This document shows positions 9,915 to 18,825 of a stretch of DNA of 64,000 nucleotides, in pieces. Numbering within the stretch: the stretch's first letter is position 1; the number at the start of each line of letters is the position of its first letter. Source of the stretch: SHVO01 sp964576515 (lineage in GTDB: Bacteria > Pseudomonadota > Alphaproteobacteria > Rhodospirillales > Rhodospirillaceae); the NCBI GenBank assembly GCA_964576515.1, contig CAZNUW010000001.1, forward strand, positions 372,001 through 436,000, in the 5' to 3' direction. The notes beneath the pieces were generated by a model. It ran no database searches and was not told where the DNA came from. It saw nothing but the letters and a program-made list of their open reading frames with translations. A program made the translations under genes and the position numbers.

Positions 9915-11234
9915 TTAGAATTCCGCGCGAACGCCGATGCTGACCGTCACGCGGTCGTAGTCGTACAACGCGATGTTGCTCCAGTTGCGGGTGTAGGTGA
10001 TGCGCGGACGAACGTAGATATCCTGCGCGACCACGAGTTTCAGACCCAACGACGCATCGAATTGCTTGTCGTCGCGTTCATCGAGGAACAAGGGATCGGC
10101 GGCGTCGTAGGCGCGCCACTCGCCCGACGCCCCGGCGATCAGATTGAGGCCCGGTTGAATCGGATACTCCACGGCCGCGTTCAGGCCGCCGTACGTATAG
10201 GACAGGTGATCGCCTGCGGCGTTGCGGGTGTCTTCCTTGCCCAGCGACCCGCTCAGAATCGTGACGCGGTCGAGATACGACACGGCCAGTCCATAGCGGC
10301 TGGCGTCGCGCAAGGGATCGTTTTCGTAATCCAGGCGGAAACCTTGGCCGGCGAACGTAAGGGCGCGGCCGCCGGACAGCATGTGCGTGTACTGGCCGAT
10401 GACGCCGTAGGCCTGACGGAAGCTTTGATCGTCCAGCCAGAAGTTCTGGAACTGGGCCGACAGCGAAACGACGTCGCGGCTGGCCAGCGTGTAGGCGCCG
10501 CCGCCCGTCACCGTCGCCGAGGCCTGGTCGAACGGGCCGCTGTCGATGTTGTCGCGCCAGGTGCCGAGAACGCTGCCGAACAGGCGCATCTGCCGGTCGA
10601 CGGCGGTGACCACACTCGCACCACCTTGCAGTTCGTAGAAGGCCTTGTCGGTTTCCCGCGCATTCGGACCCAGGGCGCCCGCGCCCAAGCCGGCAAACAG
10701 CGGGATCGAGATTTGCGTAAGATTGGTCGCGCTGTTGACGTTGCTGTCCCAGCCTGTGGACGCATCTACGAAACCGGTCACATCGGTGCCGCCGCCGGCG
10801 ATCTTGCGGTCGTAGTCGCGCACCACGGTATCCAGGCGCTGACGCACGGGATCGGGCAGCGACGGGTCTTGCACGACGGTGTTGAACTGGGCGCGCGCGG
10901 TGTCGATGTCGCCGGCAAGCGCATAGGCGCGCGCGAGTTCCGCGCGGGCCTGGGCGTTGTTCGGTTGAAGCGCCAGCACGCGCTGGAACGCGACAATCGC
11001 CTCGGCGGGCTTACCGCTGTCGGCCGCCGCCAGACCCAAGGCGTAATCGAAATCGGGGTCGCCCGCGCGCGTATTCGCGAGCGGAGCTAAACGTCCATAG
11101 GCCTCGCCCGCGCGTCCGGCTTGGATCTGCGCCATGGCGTCGCGCACGGTGTCATCAACAGCCGCCAGCGCCGGCGTAACGGCAAGCAATGTCAACGCCG
11201 CTGCCGCGGCGCGATACATCAAGCAAGATTTCAA
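9915..11234 (-). CDS. Slam-like outer-membrane protein (TPR plus DUF560 beta-barrel)
   Basis: 439 residues with a signal peptide (to about residue 25) and TPR-like helices (about 30-130; the segment ALGLAAADSGKPAEAIVAFQRVLALQPNN is a clear TPR, described here by position 60-90). A beta-barrel of roughly 14 strands ends in a C-terminal Phe, the usual OM sorting signal. This matches surface lipoprotein assembly modifiers (type XI secretion), which carry cargo proteins across the outer membrane. TTG at 11234 with AGGGGA upstream is preferred because it gives a charged signal-peptide N-terminus. The adjacent downstream gene has the architecture expected of cargo. Confidence 0.78.
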   Translation of the reverse strand: MKSCLMYRAAAAALTLLAVTPALAAVDDTVRDAMAQIQAGRAGEAYGRLAPLANTRAGDPDFDYALGLAAADSGKPAEAIVAFQRVLALQPNNAQARAELARAYALAGDIDTARAQFNTVVQDPSLPDPVRQRLDTVVRDYDRKIAGGGTDVTGFVDASTGWDSNVNSATNLTQISIPLFAGLGAGALGPNARETDKAFYELQGGASVVTAVDRQMRLFGSVLGTWRDNIDSGPFDQASATVTGGGAYTLASRDVVSLSAQFQNFWLDDQSFRQAYGVIGQYTHMLSGGRALTFAGQGFRLDYENDPLRDASRYGLAVSYLDRVTILSGSLGKEDTRNAAGDHLSYTYGGLNAAVEYPIQPGLNLIAGASGEWRAYDAADPLFLDERDDKQFDASLGLKLVVAQDIYVRPRITYTRNWSNIALYDYDRVTVSIGVRAEF

Positions 11235-11469
11235 TGTCGGTCCCCTAAATTCAATCACTAGGCAATCCGGGTGTCGCGAAAACGCAACTAATAGTCTGTT
11301 GGATTGCCGGAAGGGGTTTAATGGGGCGGGCGCGGCAGTTCACCCCCCGGTTCAGGGGGTGACGGCGGCGATACGTCTGAAGAAAAAACGCGCTGAGATC
11401 ACGTCCCGACGATCAGGACGATCAGGACGATGCAACGGCGAACCTGGAGAGATGTCGCTGGCGCGCGGC
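11235..11469. other. intergenic gap with a GC hairpin and short tandem repeat
   Basis: 235 nt upstream of the Slam-like gene. It holds a 7-bp CACCCCC/GGGGGTG hairpin (11341-11347 with 11355-11361, 7-nt loop) without a T-run, and three head-to-tail copies of a GATCAGGAC-like unit at about 11409-11430. It may contain the Slam promoter or a weak terminator for the upstream pair; nothing decisive is visible. Confidence 0.4.
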
Positions 11470-12576
11470 TTAACGCTCGGCCGGTGTGCGCGACGCCGAT
11501 GTCGGAGATTTCTGCGCGGCGACTTTTGCCGCCGGTTCCTCGGAGTGCTGGATGAAGACCTGCGACATGGTGATGGAGATGGCCGACGACAACGCCGTGT
11601 TCGCGCCCGTCGCGTCCGGATAGGCATCGGCGACCTTACGCATCGCCCAATAGAACTCGGGCGCATCCAAGCGGTCGTAAGCCAGGTGGTGCGTGGCGTA
11701 TCCCATCGTCCAGTGCAGAAGCGAGTCCACGTCGAAGTAGCCCGCGAGGTATCCGCTGGCCTTTGTCGGCGTCAGGTTCAAGCGGAACCGCATGTCGTGC
11801 ACATGCAGCGAACGCGGGATGCCCGGTTCGATCTGCCAGGCCCACGTCCCTTTCGCGACGGGGTCGGTGACGAGGACGCCGTCCTCGATCTTGCCGCGCA
11901 GGTGCTGAATGAGCTTCTTGCCGTACTTCTCGTCGACACGCTGCGAACCGCCCGGGGCAACGTTCTCGCCGGTGGAATCGAGCAGGAGTTGGTCCAGTCC
12001 GCGGTAGATCGTGACCTCCACGCTGGGATCGTTGGTCAGATCCTCGACGCCCGACAGTTCGATCATCATGCGGCCGAAGGCCAGGCGCTGCATGAACTTG
12101 TTGGCGAAGAGTTGCACCTGCCCCTCGGGCCCGCGAAAGCCGGTGTTGCAGCCGGTGACGCGATAGAAGGCGTTGTCGATTCCCTTTTCGCCATCGGGGC
12201 TGGTGAAATCCTTCGGACCGACCTTACCGTCGAGATTGAGGCCTAGAGCCGTCGTGCCGTGGGTTTCAAGATACGGGAACTGCGCGCCGTGATCGGCCGG
12301 GTAGGCGTTCAATCCCTGACGCACAAGAACGGTGTCCTCCATACGGCCGCCCTCGGGATACAGGGTCTTGAAGATCTCGCGCGGGCCGTGCGGATTGAGG
12401 CCCTCGGGACACTCTTTCTTGCCGTCGGCGGTCTGATATACTGACCAGTGCGCGGTGCTGAGCACGAAACCGATGCGGCCGTCCTTGATCGACGAGGCTT
12501 CGTCGGCCAACGCGACGGAGGCGAAGCCCACCGCCAGAACAGACGCCGCGCACACGCTTTTGGAAAAAATGGTCAT
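11470..12576 (-). CDS. secreted protein of unknown function
   Basis: 368 residues. The start at 12576 gives a clear Sec signal peptide (cleavage near VALA-DE, about residue 24); a longer frame to 12651 lacks support. I do not recognise the family. The mature protein is mixed alpha/beta by composition, has only two Cys near the start and middle, several His/Trp/Tyr clusters (SLHVHDMRFRLNL, LLHWTMGYATHHLAYD) and a low-complexity Ala/Ser/Glu tail. It follows the PF03640 repeat gene by 44 nt on the same strand and is probably co-transcribed. A periplasmic redox or cofactor role is conceivable but unsupported. Confidence 0.7.
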   Translation of the reverse strand: MTIFSKSVCAASVLAVGFASVALADEASSIKDGRIGFVLSTAHWSVYQTADGKKECPEGLNPHGPREIFKTLYPEGGRMEDTVLVRQGLNAYPADHGAQFPYLETHGTTALGLNLDGKVGPKDFTSPDGEKGIDNAFYRVTGCNTGFRGPEGQVQLFANKFMQRLAFGRMMIELSGVEDLTNDPSVEVTIYRGLDQLLLDSTGENVAPGGSQRVDEKYGKKLIQHLRGKIEDGVLVTDPVAKGTWAWQIEPGIPRSLHVHDMRFRLNLTPTKASGYLAGYFDVDSLLHWTMGYATHHLAYDRLDAPEFYWAMRKVADAYPDATGANTALSSAISITMSQVFIQHSEEPAAKVAAQKSPTSASRTPAER

Positions 12577-12620
12577 ACCCGTTTCCTTCGTTCGCCCGTT
12601 TTCATCGATCATCCGGCGCG

Positions 12621-13979
12621 CTAACCGCGCGCGCCGATATCGCGGATCCAAAACGCACGGTAGCCGTTCCAGTACCCTTGGAACTCACCGACCGCATTTC
12701 CCTCAAAATCGCCCGGCTCCCGGTCCCCGGAATAAGTATAGACCGGACGGTCGCGGTAGGCCCAGACATTGAGCGCACCGGCCTGGTTCGGCACGGCCCG
12801 GTGACCGGTGTTCGGGTCCACCCAGACCGTGCTCCAGAGGCGTGTGTCGCTTTTCGCGCCGGGCGCGGCCTGCACATAGGGCCACGTCCGCAGGCACCGC
12901 GCCAAGTCCCCATTCCCGCACACCGCCAGGCGGTGCTGTTGCGGTCCATCGAGGGTGTCGCAGGGCATCATGTCGACGGAATCTTCGCCGCAGTTATAGA
13001 CGTAGATGGTCCGCCCCTCGCTGTCGGCGAGGACATCGCCGTTGATCCCCGTCTGGATCGTGAAACCTTTCGGCGCCGGCGGGGCCACTTGCGTATAAAC
13101 GCTGCTCCAGCCCGGCACGTCCGCGCCGTCCTGGCGCCCGGGGCTGTCGTCGCCGACATAGGTGTAAAGCGGCTTCTTGCGGAACGCCCACTGACGGACG
13201 CCCGTCCCGCGGTCGACGATGGTCCACTCGCCTTGCGCCTGCGCCGAGTGCGGCGCGAGGATCGGCAGCCACGTCCGCGCACAATCGTCGACGCAGCTCG
13301 ATTTATTCGGCGCATCGGCGTCGGACTGATAGACGGAATACCTGGCGTCGGTCGTGAGCATCCGGCCGCGCACGGTTGTCGCGACACGGAAGCCCGGCGG
13401 CAGCGCCGTCGGCGGGCCGGCCGGCATACGCGCCGCCGGAGAGTCGCCGCGGCGGGCGATGCCGCTGCCGCCCATGACGTCGCCGGGCGCATGATCGAGG
13501 GACGACGTATAAAGCGCCTGACCGTCGTAGGCCCATTGCTTCTTGCCGTCGTCGCGGGCGATGACCGTCCAGTTGCCGACGGCTTTCGCATCGTCGCCCG
13601 CATAGGCCGGCGGCCAATAGGCCACACAGCTCACGCGGTTCTTGAACGCGGGCAGCGCCAGACCCGGCGGATACGGACTCATCAGCCCGGCGCTCTTGAG
13701 GATCACGGTGTCGCCGCAAGTCGACTTGCCCTTGCTGTCGGCGGCGTAGCCGTTGCGCATCGCCTTGACCGGCCATGTGTAGAGGGTGCGCCCATTGGCG
13801 TCCGCGAAGACCGGCCCTTCGAGTTCGGTGCCGATGACCTGAAAGCCGGGCGGCATCGGGACACGGACATAGGCCTCGCTGACGCGTGCGCTTTCAGCCG
13901 CGGCCGCCGGGCCCGAAGGACCAAATGCCGCAAGGCCGGCCGTGAGCATAACCGCAGCGAAACTGAACGTTCTTGTCAT
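12621..13979 (-). CDS. exported protein with PF03640 (COG4315-type) secreted repeats
   Basis: 452 residues with a signal peptide ending near residue 28 (AAA-ES). Three long repeat units follow, each opening with a GF-x-V/I segment and (D/S)xxGRTxYxx, and closing with a QWAYxxxxLYTxxxDxxPGD block (about residues 40-170, 190-300 and 310-445). These are the hallmarks of the secreted repeat family PF03640, whose biochemical role is unknown. Several Cys (in CxxxCARTW-like segments) could form disulphides. It is first of a minus-strand run with the unknown secreted protein and possibly the Slam/FecR-like pair. Confidence 0.78.
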   Translation of the reverse strand: MTRTFSFAAVMLTAGLAAFGPSGPAAAAESARVSEAYVRVPMPPGFQVIGTELEGPVFADANGRTLYTWPVKAMRNGYAADSKGKSTCGDTVILKSAGLMSPYPPGLALPAFKNRVSCVAYWPPAYAGDDAKAVGNWTVIARDDGKKQWAYDGQALYTSSLDHAPGDVMGGSGIARRGDSPAARMPAGPPTALPPGFRVATTVRGRMLTTDARYSVYQSDADAPNKSSCVDDCARTWLPILAPHSAQAQGEWTIVDRGTGVRQWAFRKKPLYTYVGDDSPGRQDGADVPGWSSVYTQVAPPAPKGFTIQTGINGDVLADSEGRTIYVYNCGEDSVDMMPCDTLDGPQQHRLAVCGNGDLARCLRTWPYVQAAPGAKSDTRLWSTVWVDPNTGHRAVPNQAGALNVWAYRDRPVYTYSGDREPGDFEGNAVGEFQGYWNGYRAFWIRDIGARG

Positions 13980-14548
13980 ACCCGCCCCTTAAGCACGTCC
14001 GCGGCCGAGCCGCGTTTCACAACTGTGACAGGTTATTTTGTCGCACCGGCGCGGGCTCTGGAAGGTCAATCGCTTTTTAGAATAAATGAAGCGTTAAACG
14101 GCCGTGCGCCCTCCCCGGCGGGATCCCACGCCTGACGACTCGGGCCCGCCGGTCGGGTTGTGGTGGAGGCCGCCGCCTAGCGTTCCAGGATATGCGGGCA
14201 TTTCCCAACTGGGCGCATGAACGGCCCACGCGCAGAATGCCCTTACGACGCCGGGGGTCGACAGGCGAACGGAACGCCACCGAAGCCGGCCAAACTGCGG
14301 TGGCGGCGCAAGCGCGCGGCACGGCACACGGGGAATGCCGCGCGCAAGAAACACGGACACTTGAGAATCGCGCGGGGGTGCGAGGGAAGCTCGTCTCGGG
14401 AAACCGGGACGGGCTTTTTCGTTATGTCGCGGGTTCGTCTTGTCACGGGCTTGTTGTGTAACACGCGGGCGGAACGGCGCGTCGCCGATAGCGTCCGCCG
14501 CCCAGTTCGGTCATTGTGCCCCCCAGCACTTCACCTGGGGAGGATCAT
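13980..14548. other. 569-nt divergent intergenic region with strong RNA structure
   Basis: It separates the PF03640 gene (minus) from the metallo-hydrolase gene (plus). Short frames here have no ribosome site and unlike codon use. It contains a 10-bp GC stem (14312-14321 with 14336-14345) and, 43 nt later, a terminator-like hairpin with T-run, although no plus-strand protein gene ends nearby. A non-coding transcript is the simplest reading. Confidence 0.5.
14389..14419 (+). terminator. intrinsic terminator without an assigned gene
   Basis: An 11-bp stem with two G-U pairs (14389-14399 with 14404-14414) around a GAAA loop is followed by TTTTT. It is oriented on the plus strand, 130 nt before the metallo-hydrolase ATG, so it would end a transcript begun inside the intergenic region. 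Confidence 0.65.
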
Positions 14549-15502
14549 ATGAAGGCTATTGGCGTGATTGCCGCGGCGCTCGCTTGTACCGCGTTTGTGT
14601 CGGCGCACGGCGCCGACTATCCCAAGTCGGGCGTCATCAGCGCGCGCGGATTGACGGAAAGCGATTTCCCGCGTTGGCAGGAGATCGTCCCCAACACTTA
14701 CATCTACGAGGACACGCATTCTCCCGATCCGACCGGCGAGGTTTTGGGAACGGTCAGCATGATTGTCGTGACGAAGGACGGCGTCGTCCTCGTCGACGGC
14801 CAAGGCGATCCCAAGGATGGGCAGCGCCTGGTGGACACCATCAAGAAGCTGACGCCTCAACCGCTTAAATATGTGGTCGTCGCGTCCGACCACATCGACC
14901 ACATCGGCGGCAACGCCGAGCTCAAGGCCGCCTACCCGGGCGCCGTCTTCATCTCCACGCCCGCGTCGCAAAAGACATTGGCGAAACGCGAGGTGGTCCC
15001 CACTGAAACCGTGAGCGACAAACGCGTCATCACGCTGGGCGGAACGGAATTCCATATCCTCAACCTGGGCCGCGCGCATACGGGCGGAGACCTGGCGGTC
15101 TATCTGCCGCAGACCAAAGTCCTGTTCCTGGGCGAGATTTATATGCGCAACATCTTCCCGTCGCACCGCTCGTCATACCCCAGCGAGTGGGTCGAGACGG
15201 TGAAGAAAGCCCAGGCGATGGATGCCGAGTGGAACATCCCCGGACACGGCTTCATCGACACCAAGCAGGAGATGAAGCGCGACCTCGACGAGGCCCGCAA
15301 AGTCCTCGAATACATCGTCGCCGAAGGTAAACGTCTTCACGCGACGGGCGCGCCTTGCACCAACCAGGGCACACCGCCATCGTGCGAGGCTGCGAAACAG
15401 GTCAACTGGGGCCCTTACGCCAAGCTCGACGGCGTGGGTCACAAGACCGGCATGGCCATCGCGCAGGTCTACAAGGAAATCGAGGGCAAACTGCCGAAGT
15501 AG
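14549..15502 (+). CDS. exported metallo-beta-lactamase-fold protein with altered metal site
   Basis: 317 residues; signal peptide to about residue 22. ATG follows GGGGAGGA at good spacing. The fold is recognisable from the TVSMIVVTKDGVVLVDG strand pair, the HIDHIGG loop, His177 (GRAHTGGD), the LFLGE segment and the PGHG loop. The usual HxHxDH motif reads Ser113-Asp-His115-Ile-Asp117-His118, so the first His is Ser. The bridging Asp (LxGDxx) is Glu196. Metal binding is therefore unusual and activity uncertain. Similarity to periplasmic quinoprotein-relay-type hydrolases is possible. It stands alone, with an FAD protein 85 nt downstream. Confidence 0.85.
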   Translation: MKAIGVIAAALACTAFVSAHGADYPKSGVISARGLTESDFPRWQEIVPNTYIYEDTHSPDPTGEVLGTVSMIVVTKDGVVLVDGQGDPKDGQRLVDTIKKLTPQPLKYVVVASDHIDHIGGNAELKAAYPGAVFISTPASQKTLAKREVVPTETVSDKRVITLGGTEFHILNLGRAHTGGDLAVYLPQTKVLFLGEIYMRNIFPSHRSSYPSEWVETVKKAQAMDAEWNIPGHGFIDTKQEMKRDLDEARKVLEYIVAEGKRLHATGAPCTNQGTPPSCEAAKQVNWGPYAKLDGVGHKTGMAIAQVYKEIEGKLPK

Positions 15503-15587
15503 TCCGGAGGCGGCACGGCACGCGCGCAGCCTTGCGCCGACAATCGCTGTTGCGTATTCATCTGGCCGCAACCGGGGGATGTGCTAG

Positions 15588-16817
15588 GTGGAACGTATCG
15601 CGATTGTCGGCGGCGGAATGGCCGGGATTTCCGCTGCGCATTTTCTGCGTAAAAAAGGATATACGACAACCATATTCGAGCGGGAGACGCGCCTGGGCGG
15701 CAAGTGCTGCTCGGTCGAGATCGACGGCGATATCTTCGAGCTTGGCGCGGGCGTACTGCCTTGGGGTTACGCGGAAGTCCGCAAGCTTCTACGGGAGTTC
15801 GGCCTTTCGACCGAACCCTATCGTACGCGGGGCGCCTTCGGCCTTTACGATATTCCGAAACGCCAGCGGCGCGAATTCGGCGTCCGGGAGCAGCTTCGCC
15901 TGATATGGCTCCTGGGTAAGTACTGCTGGCACTGGTTCCGCGCCGGCCAGTGGGGACGCCCGGGCCTCGCGCACATTTCGCCGGCGCTGGCGGAACCCTT
16001 TTCAGCGTGGCTGAACCGGCACGGCCTGGCCGATCTTGAGGATATCTTCGCCGCGCCTTTGACCGGTTACGGGTACGGCTATGCATCCGAAATCCCCGCA
16101 GCCTATGCACTGAAATACTTCGCGCCGATCTGGACGGTGCCAGCGTTGCTGGGATCTACCATGCATGTCGTTCCGCCCGGTTTCCAAACGCTCGTCGAAC
16201 GCATGGCGGAGGGCCTCGACGTACGACTCGGCGCGACCGTCCAGCGGATCGATGTCGACAACGGCCTTACGGTCGTCAGCGACCGCGGCGCGGAGCGGTT
16301 CGACCGCCTCATCTTCGCCGTCGGAGCGCCGCCGCGCGGATGTTTCGCGGCCGTCGATGTCGAGTTGGAACAGCTTAGCAGCCAAATCCGCCACTATTGG
16401 TTCCACGTCGTGGCCGCCAACGTGGAGGGTCTGCCGGGATCCACCTTTTTCGTGCCGGCGCATTTGCGGCGCGAGGGCGGCGTCGGCCGATTGGTTTGCG
16501 GATACCAGCGCTCGCCGCGCTCGCTCATGACTGTTTTAATGGGCCTGACGGACAGCGGCGCGCCCGATGCTCACGTCAATGCGGCCATTTGCGCCGACGC
16601 GGGGCAACTCGGCACTGCGACGGGCGACATCCGCGAGCATCGGCGCTGGGATTTCTTTCCGCACGTCTCGTCGACGGACTTCAGCGCCGGATTCCATCGC
16701 AGGCTGGAAGCCGCGCAGGGCCGCCACGGCATCTACTTCGCCGGTGAAGTGATGGACTTTCCCATGCTGGAACGCGTCGTACGGTATTCCAAGCGTCTGG
16801 TCGACGCGCACTTCTAG
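15588..16817 (+). CDS. FAD-dependent amine-oxidase-like flavoprotein
   Basis: 409 residues starting GTG. The Rossmann motif IAIVGGGMAGISAA at residues 4-17 is followed by an FERETRLGGKCC segment that binds the ribose, as in NAD(P)-binding Rossmann flavoproteins related to protoporphyrinogen/amine oxidases. A second dinucleotide-domain strand is seen in DRLIFAVGAPP (about 241-251) and the C-terminal FAD-contact segment in GIYFAGEVMDFP. There is no signal peptide. The substrate is unknown. It converges on the diguanylate cyclase gene with only 12 nt between stops. Confidence 0.82.
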   Translation: MERIAIVGGGMAGISAAHFLRKKGYTTTIFERETRLGGKCCSVEIDGDIFELGAGVLPWGYAEVRKLLREFGLSTEPYRTRGAFGLYDIPKRQRREFGVREQLRLIWLLGKYCWHWFRAGQWGRPGLAHISPALAEPFSAWLNRHGLADLEDIFAAPLTGYGYGYASEIPAAYALKYFAPIWTVPALLGSTMHVVPPGFQTLVERMAEGLDVRLGATVQRIDVDNGLTVVSDRGAERFDRLIFAVGAPPRGCFAAVDVELEQLSSQIRHYWFHVVAANVEGLPGSTFFVPAHLRREGGVGRLVCGYQRSPRSLMTVLMGLTDSGAPDAHVNAAICADAGQLGTATGDIREHRRWDFFPHVSSTDFSAGFHRRLEAAQGRHGIYFAGEVMDFPMLERVVRYSKRLVDAHF

Positions 16818-16829
16818 AGACGGGTGCGC

Positions 16830-17774
16830 CTAAAAACGCGAGGCTTCGACCCGGTTGCGCCCGTTGTGCTTGGCTTGATAGAGCAGCTTATCCACGGCGT
16901 CAGTGAAATGAGCCGCTTCCGTTTCGGCCGACGGCGTGATGGTTCCGACGCCTAAACTCGCCGTGACGAACTGGTCGATCGCGGACCCCTCGTGGGGAAT
17001 CCGCAAATTATAGATGAGCCCCAAGCACCGTTCGGCGATTTTACGCGCCGCGTCCAGATCCGTCTCGGGCAGGATCATGGCGAATTCCTCGCCTCCGACG
17101 CGCGCCGCCATGTCGCGAGGGCGCGTCGCGGCTAGGTCGAGGACCCGGGCAACGCTCTTCAAGCACTCGTCGCCCTGCCCGTGACCGTAACGGTCGTTGT
17201 ATTGTTTGAAGAAATCCACATCCAGCGTGATCATGGACAGCGGCTGCCCGCTGCGGCGCGCGCTGGCCCACTCGATGTCTAGGATTGAATCGTACCGGCG
17301 GCGATTCCAGACGCCCGTCAGCGGATCCTTATCAGCCAGCGCTTCCAGTTCCTTGTGCAACCGGATCAATTCCTGTTCCGCCCGCTTGCGCTCACTGATG
17401 TCGAACATGAAGCCGATCAGGGCTGTGGGATCGCCGTTCGCATCGCGCATCACGTGCACGACGTCGCGCATCCAGACAAAGCGGCCGTCTTTCGTGAGCG
17501 CGCGGTAGTCGGCTTCGTGATCGATCCCGGCCTTGGACTGCGAAATACAGTAATTCACAACGCCGTCACGGTCTTCCTCGTGGATGCGCGCGGCCCAATC
17601 GTTCGCCGTGGCCCAACTTTCCTGGCTCCACCCCAGCAAGGCTTCGATCTGCGGGCCGATGTAAGCGAACGTCATCGTGGCCCAGTCGATCTTCCACGGG
17701 ATCGCCTTGGTCGATTCCAACAGGGTCTTGTAAGGGGCGCCGGCGCCTTCGAGTGCGAGCTGCAATTCGGACAT
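16830..17774 (-). CDS. PAS-GGDEF diguanylate cyclase
   Basis: 314 residues, cytoplasmic. A PAS domain (about 12-130, with PAC end GFMFDISERK) is followed by a coiled linker and a GGDEF domain (about 148-310). The active site is GGEEF at 227-231, an active variant in many cyclases. The inhibitory I-site RxxD (Arg218-Asp221) lies five residues upstream, so product inhibition by c-di-GMP is expected. The start is 4 nt after the stop of the unknown gene upstream, suggesting one operon. The PAS ligand is unknown. Confidence 0.92.
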   Translation of the reverse strand: MSELQLALEGAGAPYKTLLESTKAIPWKIDWATMTFAYIGPQIEALLGWSQESWATANDWAARIHEEDRDGVVNYCISQSKAGIDHEADYRALTKDGRFVWMRDVVHVMRDANGDPTALIGFMFDISERKRAEQELIRLHKELEALADKDPLTGVWNRRRYDSILDIEWASARRSGQPLSMITLDVDFFKQYNDRYGHGQGDECLKSVARVLDLAATRPRDMAARVGGEEFAMILPETDLDAARKIAERCLGLIYNLRIPHEGSAIDQFVTASLGVGTITPSAETEAAHFTDAVDKLLYQAKHNGRNRVEASRF

Positions 17775-17778
17775 ATCG

Positions 17779-18582
17779 TTAAACCTTCGGCGATAAGTTC
17801 GCGTGGATCGTAGGCAATGCGTTCCAAAACCAGAAGAAGAAATTGTCCTTGGACTGAAGCAGCGTCGTCGTTGCTACACTGTCCTGTCCAATCGCGCCCC
17901 AACACGCGCGCGCTGAATTGCGGTTGTTGTGCAGGTCGATGCATTCCGGGCAACGGACGTTCGGTTTGGGCGGAATATATAAGGCGCTGCCCCGCGGGAC
18001 CCAAAGGTCCGCAAGCCTGATCGTCTTCTTGTCCGGCCAGTACCGTCCCACCGAAATCACGAGCGGGAGATGCGGATCGACGGACGCGAAGACGTGAGGC
18101 GAATTGTGGTGTTCAAGATCGGTGCAGATAACGGTGAGCAATCGGCTGCCGGTGTTTTGATAAGGCGACCAATGTCCGTCGAACGCGCCGTACTCATAAT
18201 CGGTCTGAGACAGGGTCTCGACAGGGCTGCTGACGCGCACACCTTGGCCGCTCTCCACCAACGTGATCCCGAAGGCCGCGGCCGCCGCGCGGGTCGCCCA
18301 CATGGGCTCATAGGTGACCTCGGCGGCCATGAAACCCAGTTGGGTGATCACGCCATAAGGCAGGTCGGGTTTTTCGTCGGCGCCGGAGACGACGTACGCG
18401 CGGCCGAGCGCGAGCGCCGGGTCGGTCGCCGCGGGGACGAGCGGCGTCACCCCAGGCGGCAGCGCCTCGACAAACGTGGGGCGCCCCCCTTCATTATAGA
18501 AGAACGGCTTTTTAGAAATATCGACGTCGGTTCCAACGCCTTCCTTGTAGCGAAGCGGGCGGTCGAAATATTCTTGCGTCAT
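17779..18582 (-). CDS. protein of unknown function, in operon with diguanylate cyclase
   Basis: 267 residues; no signal peptide or membrane helix. I do not recognise the family. It is rich in Pro and aromatic residues in the first third, with a Cys cluster (RCPECIDLHNN, then a Cys about 10 residues later) that could bind metal or form a disulphide. The C-terminus has an aromatic run (NFFFWFWN). Its stop is 4 nt before the PAS-GGDEF start, so the two are probably co-expressed. Confidence 0.65.
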   Translation of the reverse strand: MTQEYFDRPLRYKEGVGTDVDISKKPFFYNEGGRPTFVEALPPGVTPLVPAATDPALALGRAYVVSGADEKPDLPYGVITQLGFMAAEVTYEPMWATRAAAAAFGITLVESGQGVRVSSPVETLSQTDYEYGAFDGHWSPYQNTGSRLLTVICTDLEHHNSPHVFASVDPHLPLVISVGRYWPDKKTIRLADLWVPRGSALYIPPKPNVRCPECIDLHNNRNSARACWGAIGQDSVATTTLLQSKDNFFFWFWNALPTIHANLSPKV

Positions 18583-18825
18583 CGTCGAACGTACTCCACA
18601 ACTTTAGATAGAGCAGCCCGGCAACAAACGTCAATGAGAACGTGAAGAACGCCCGGTGACGCGGGGGACGTTCTTCATTTTTCGCGCCGCCCGCGAAGGC
18701 CGCGCCGCCGTCATACGTAGAACTACGTAATACCATTGAGCGGAGCGGTAAAACTTCTGCCGCCGTGCCCCGTCGCGCCTTTGCCCTTACGTTCCGCCGC
18801 AACGATTAAAGGGCTGGAGGCCAGC

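Noticed and set aside
9042..11090. A 682-codon plus-strand frame opposite the FecR-like and Slam-like genes
   Set aside because: Antisense shadow spanning two well-supported genes with signal peptides and domains; Arg/Gly/His-rich.
11341..11361. Terminator between the unknown secreted gene and the Slam-like gene
   Set aside because: The hairpin has a 7-bp stem and no T-run in either direction; left as a note rather than a terminator call.
14090..14420. tmRNA, RNase P RNA or SRP RNA
   Set aside because: None of the conserved core sequences of these RNAs could be found on either strand; only generic structure remains.
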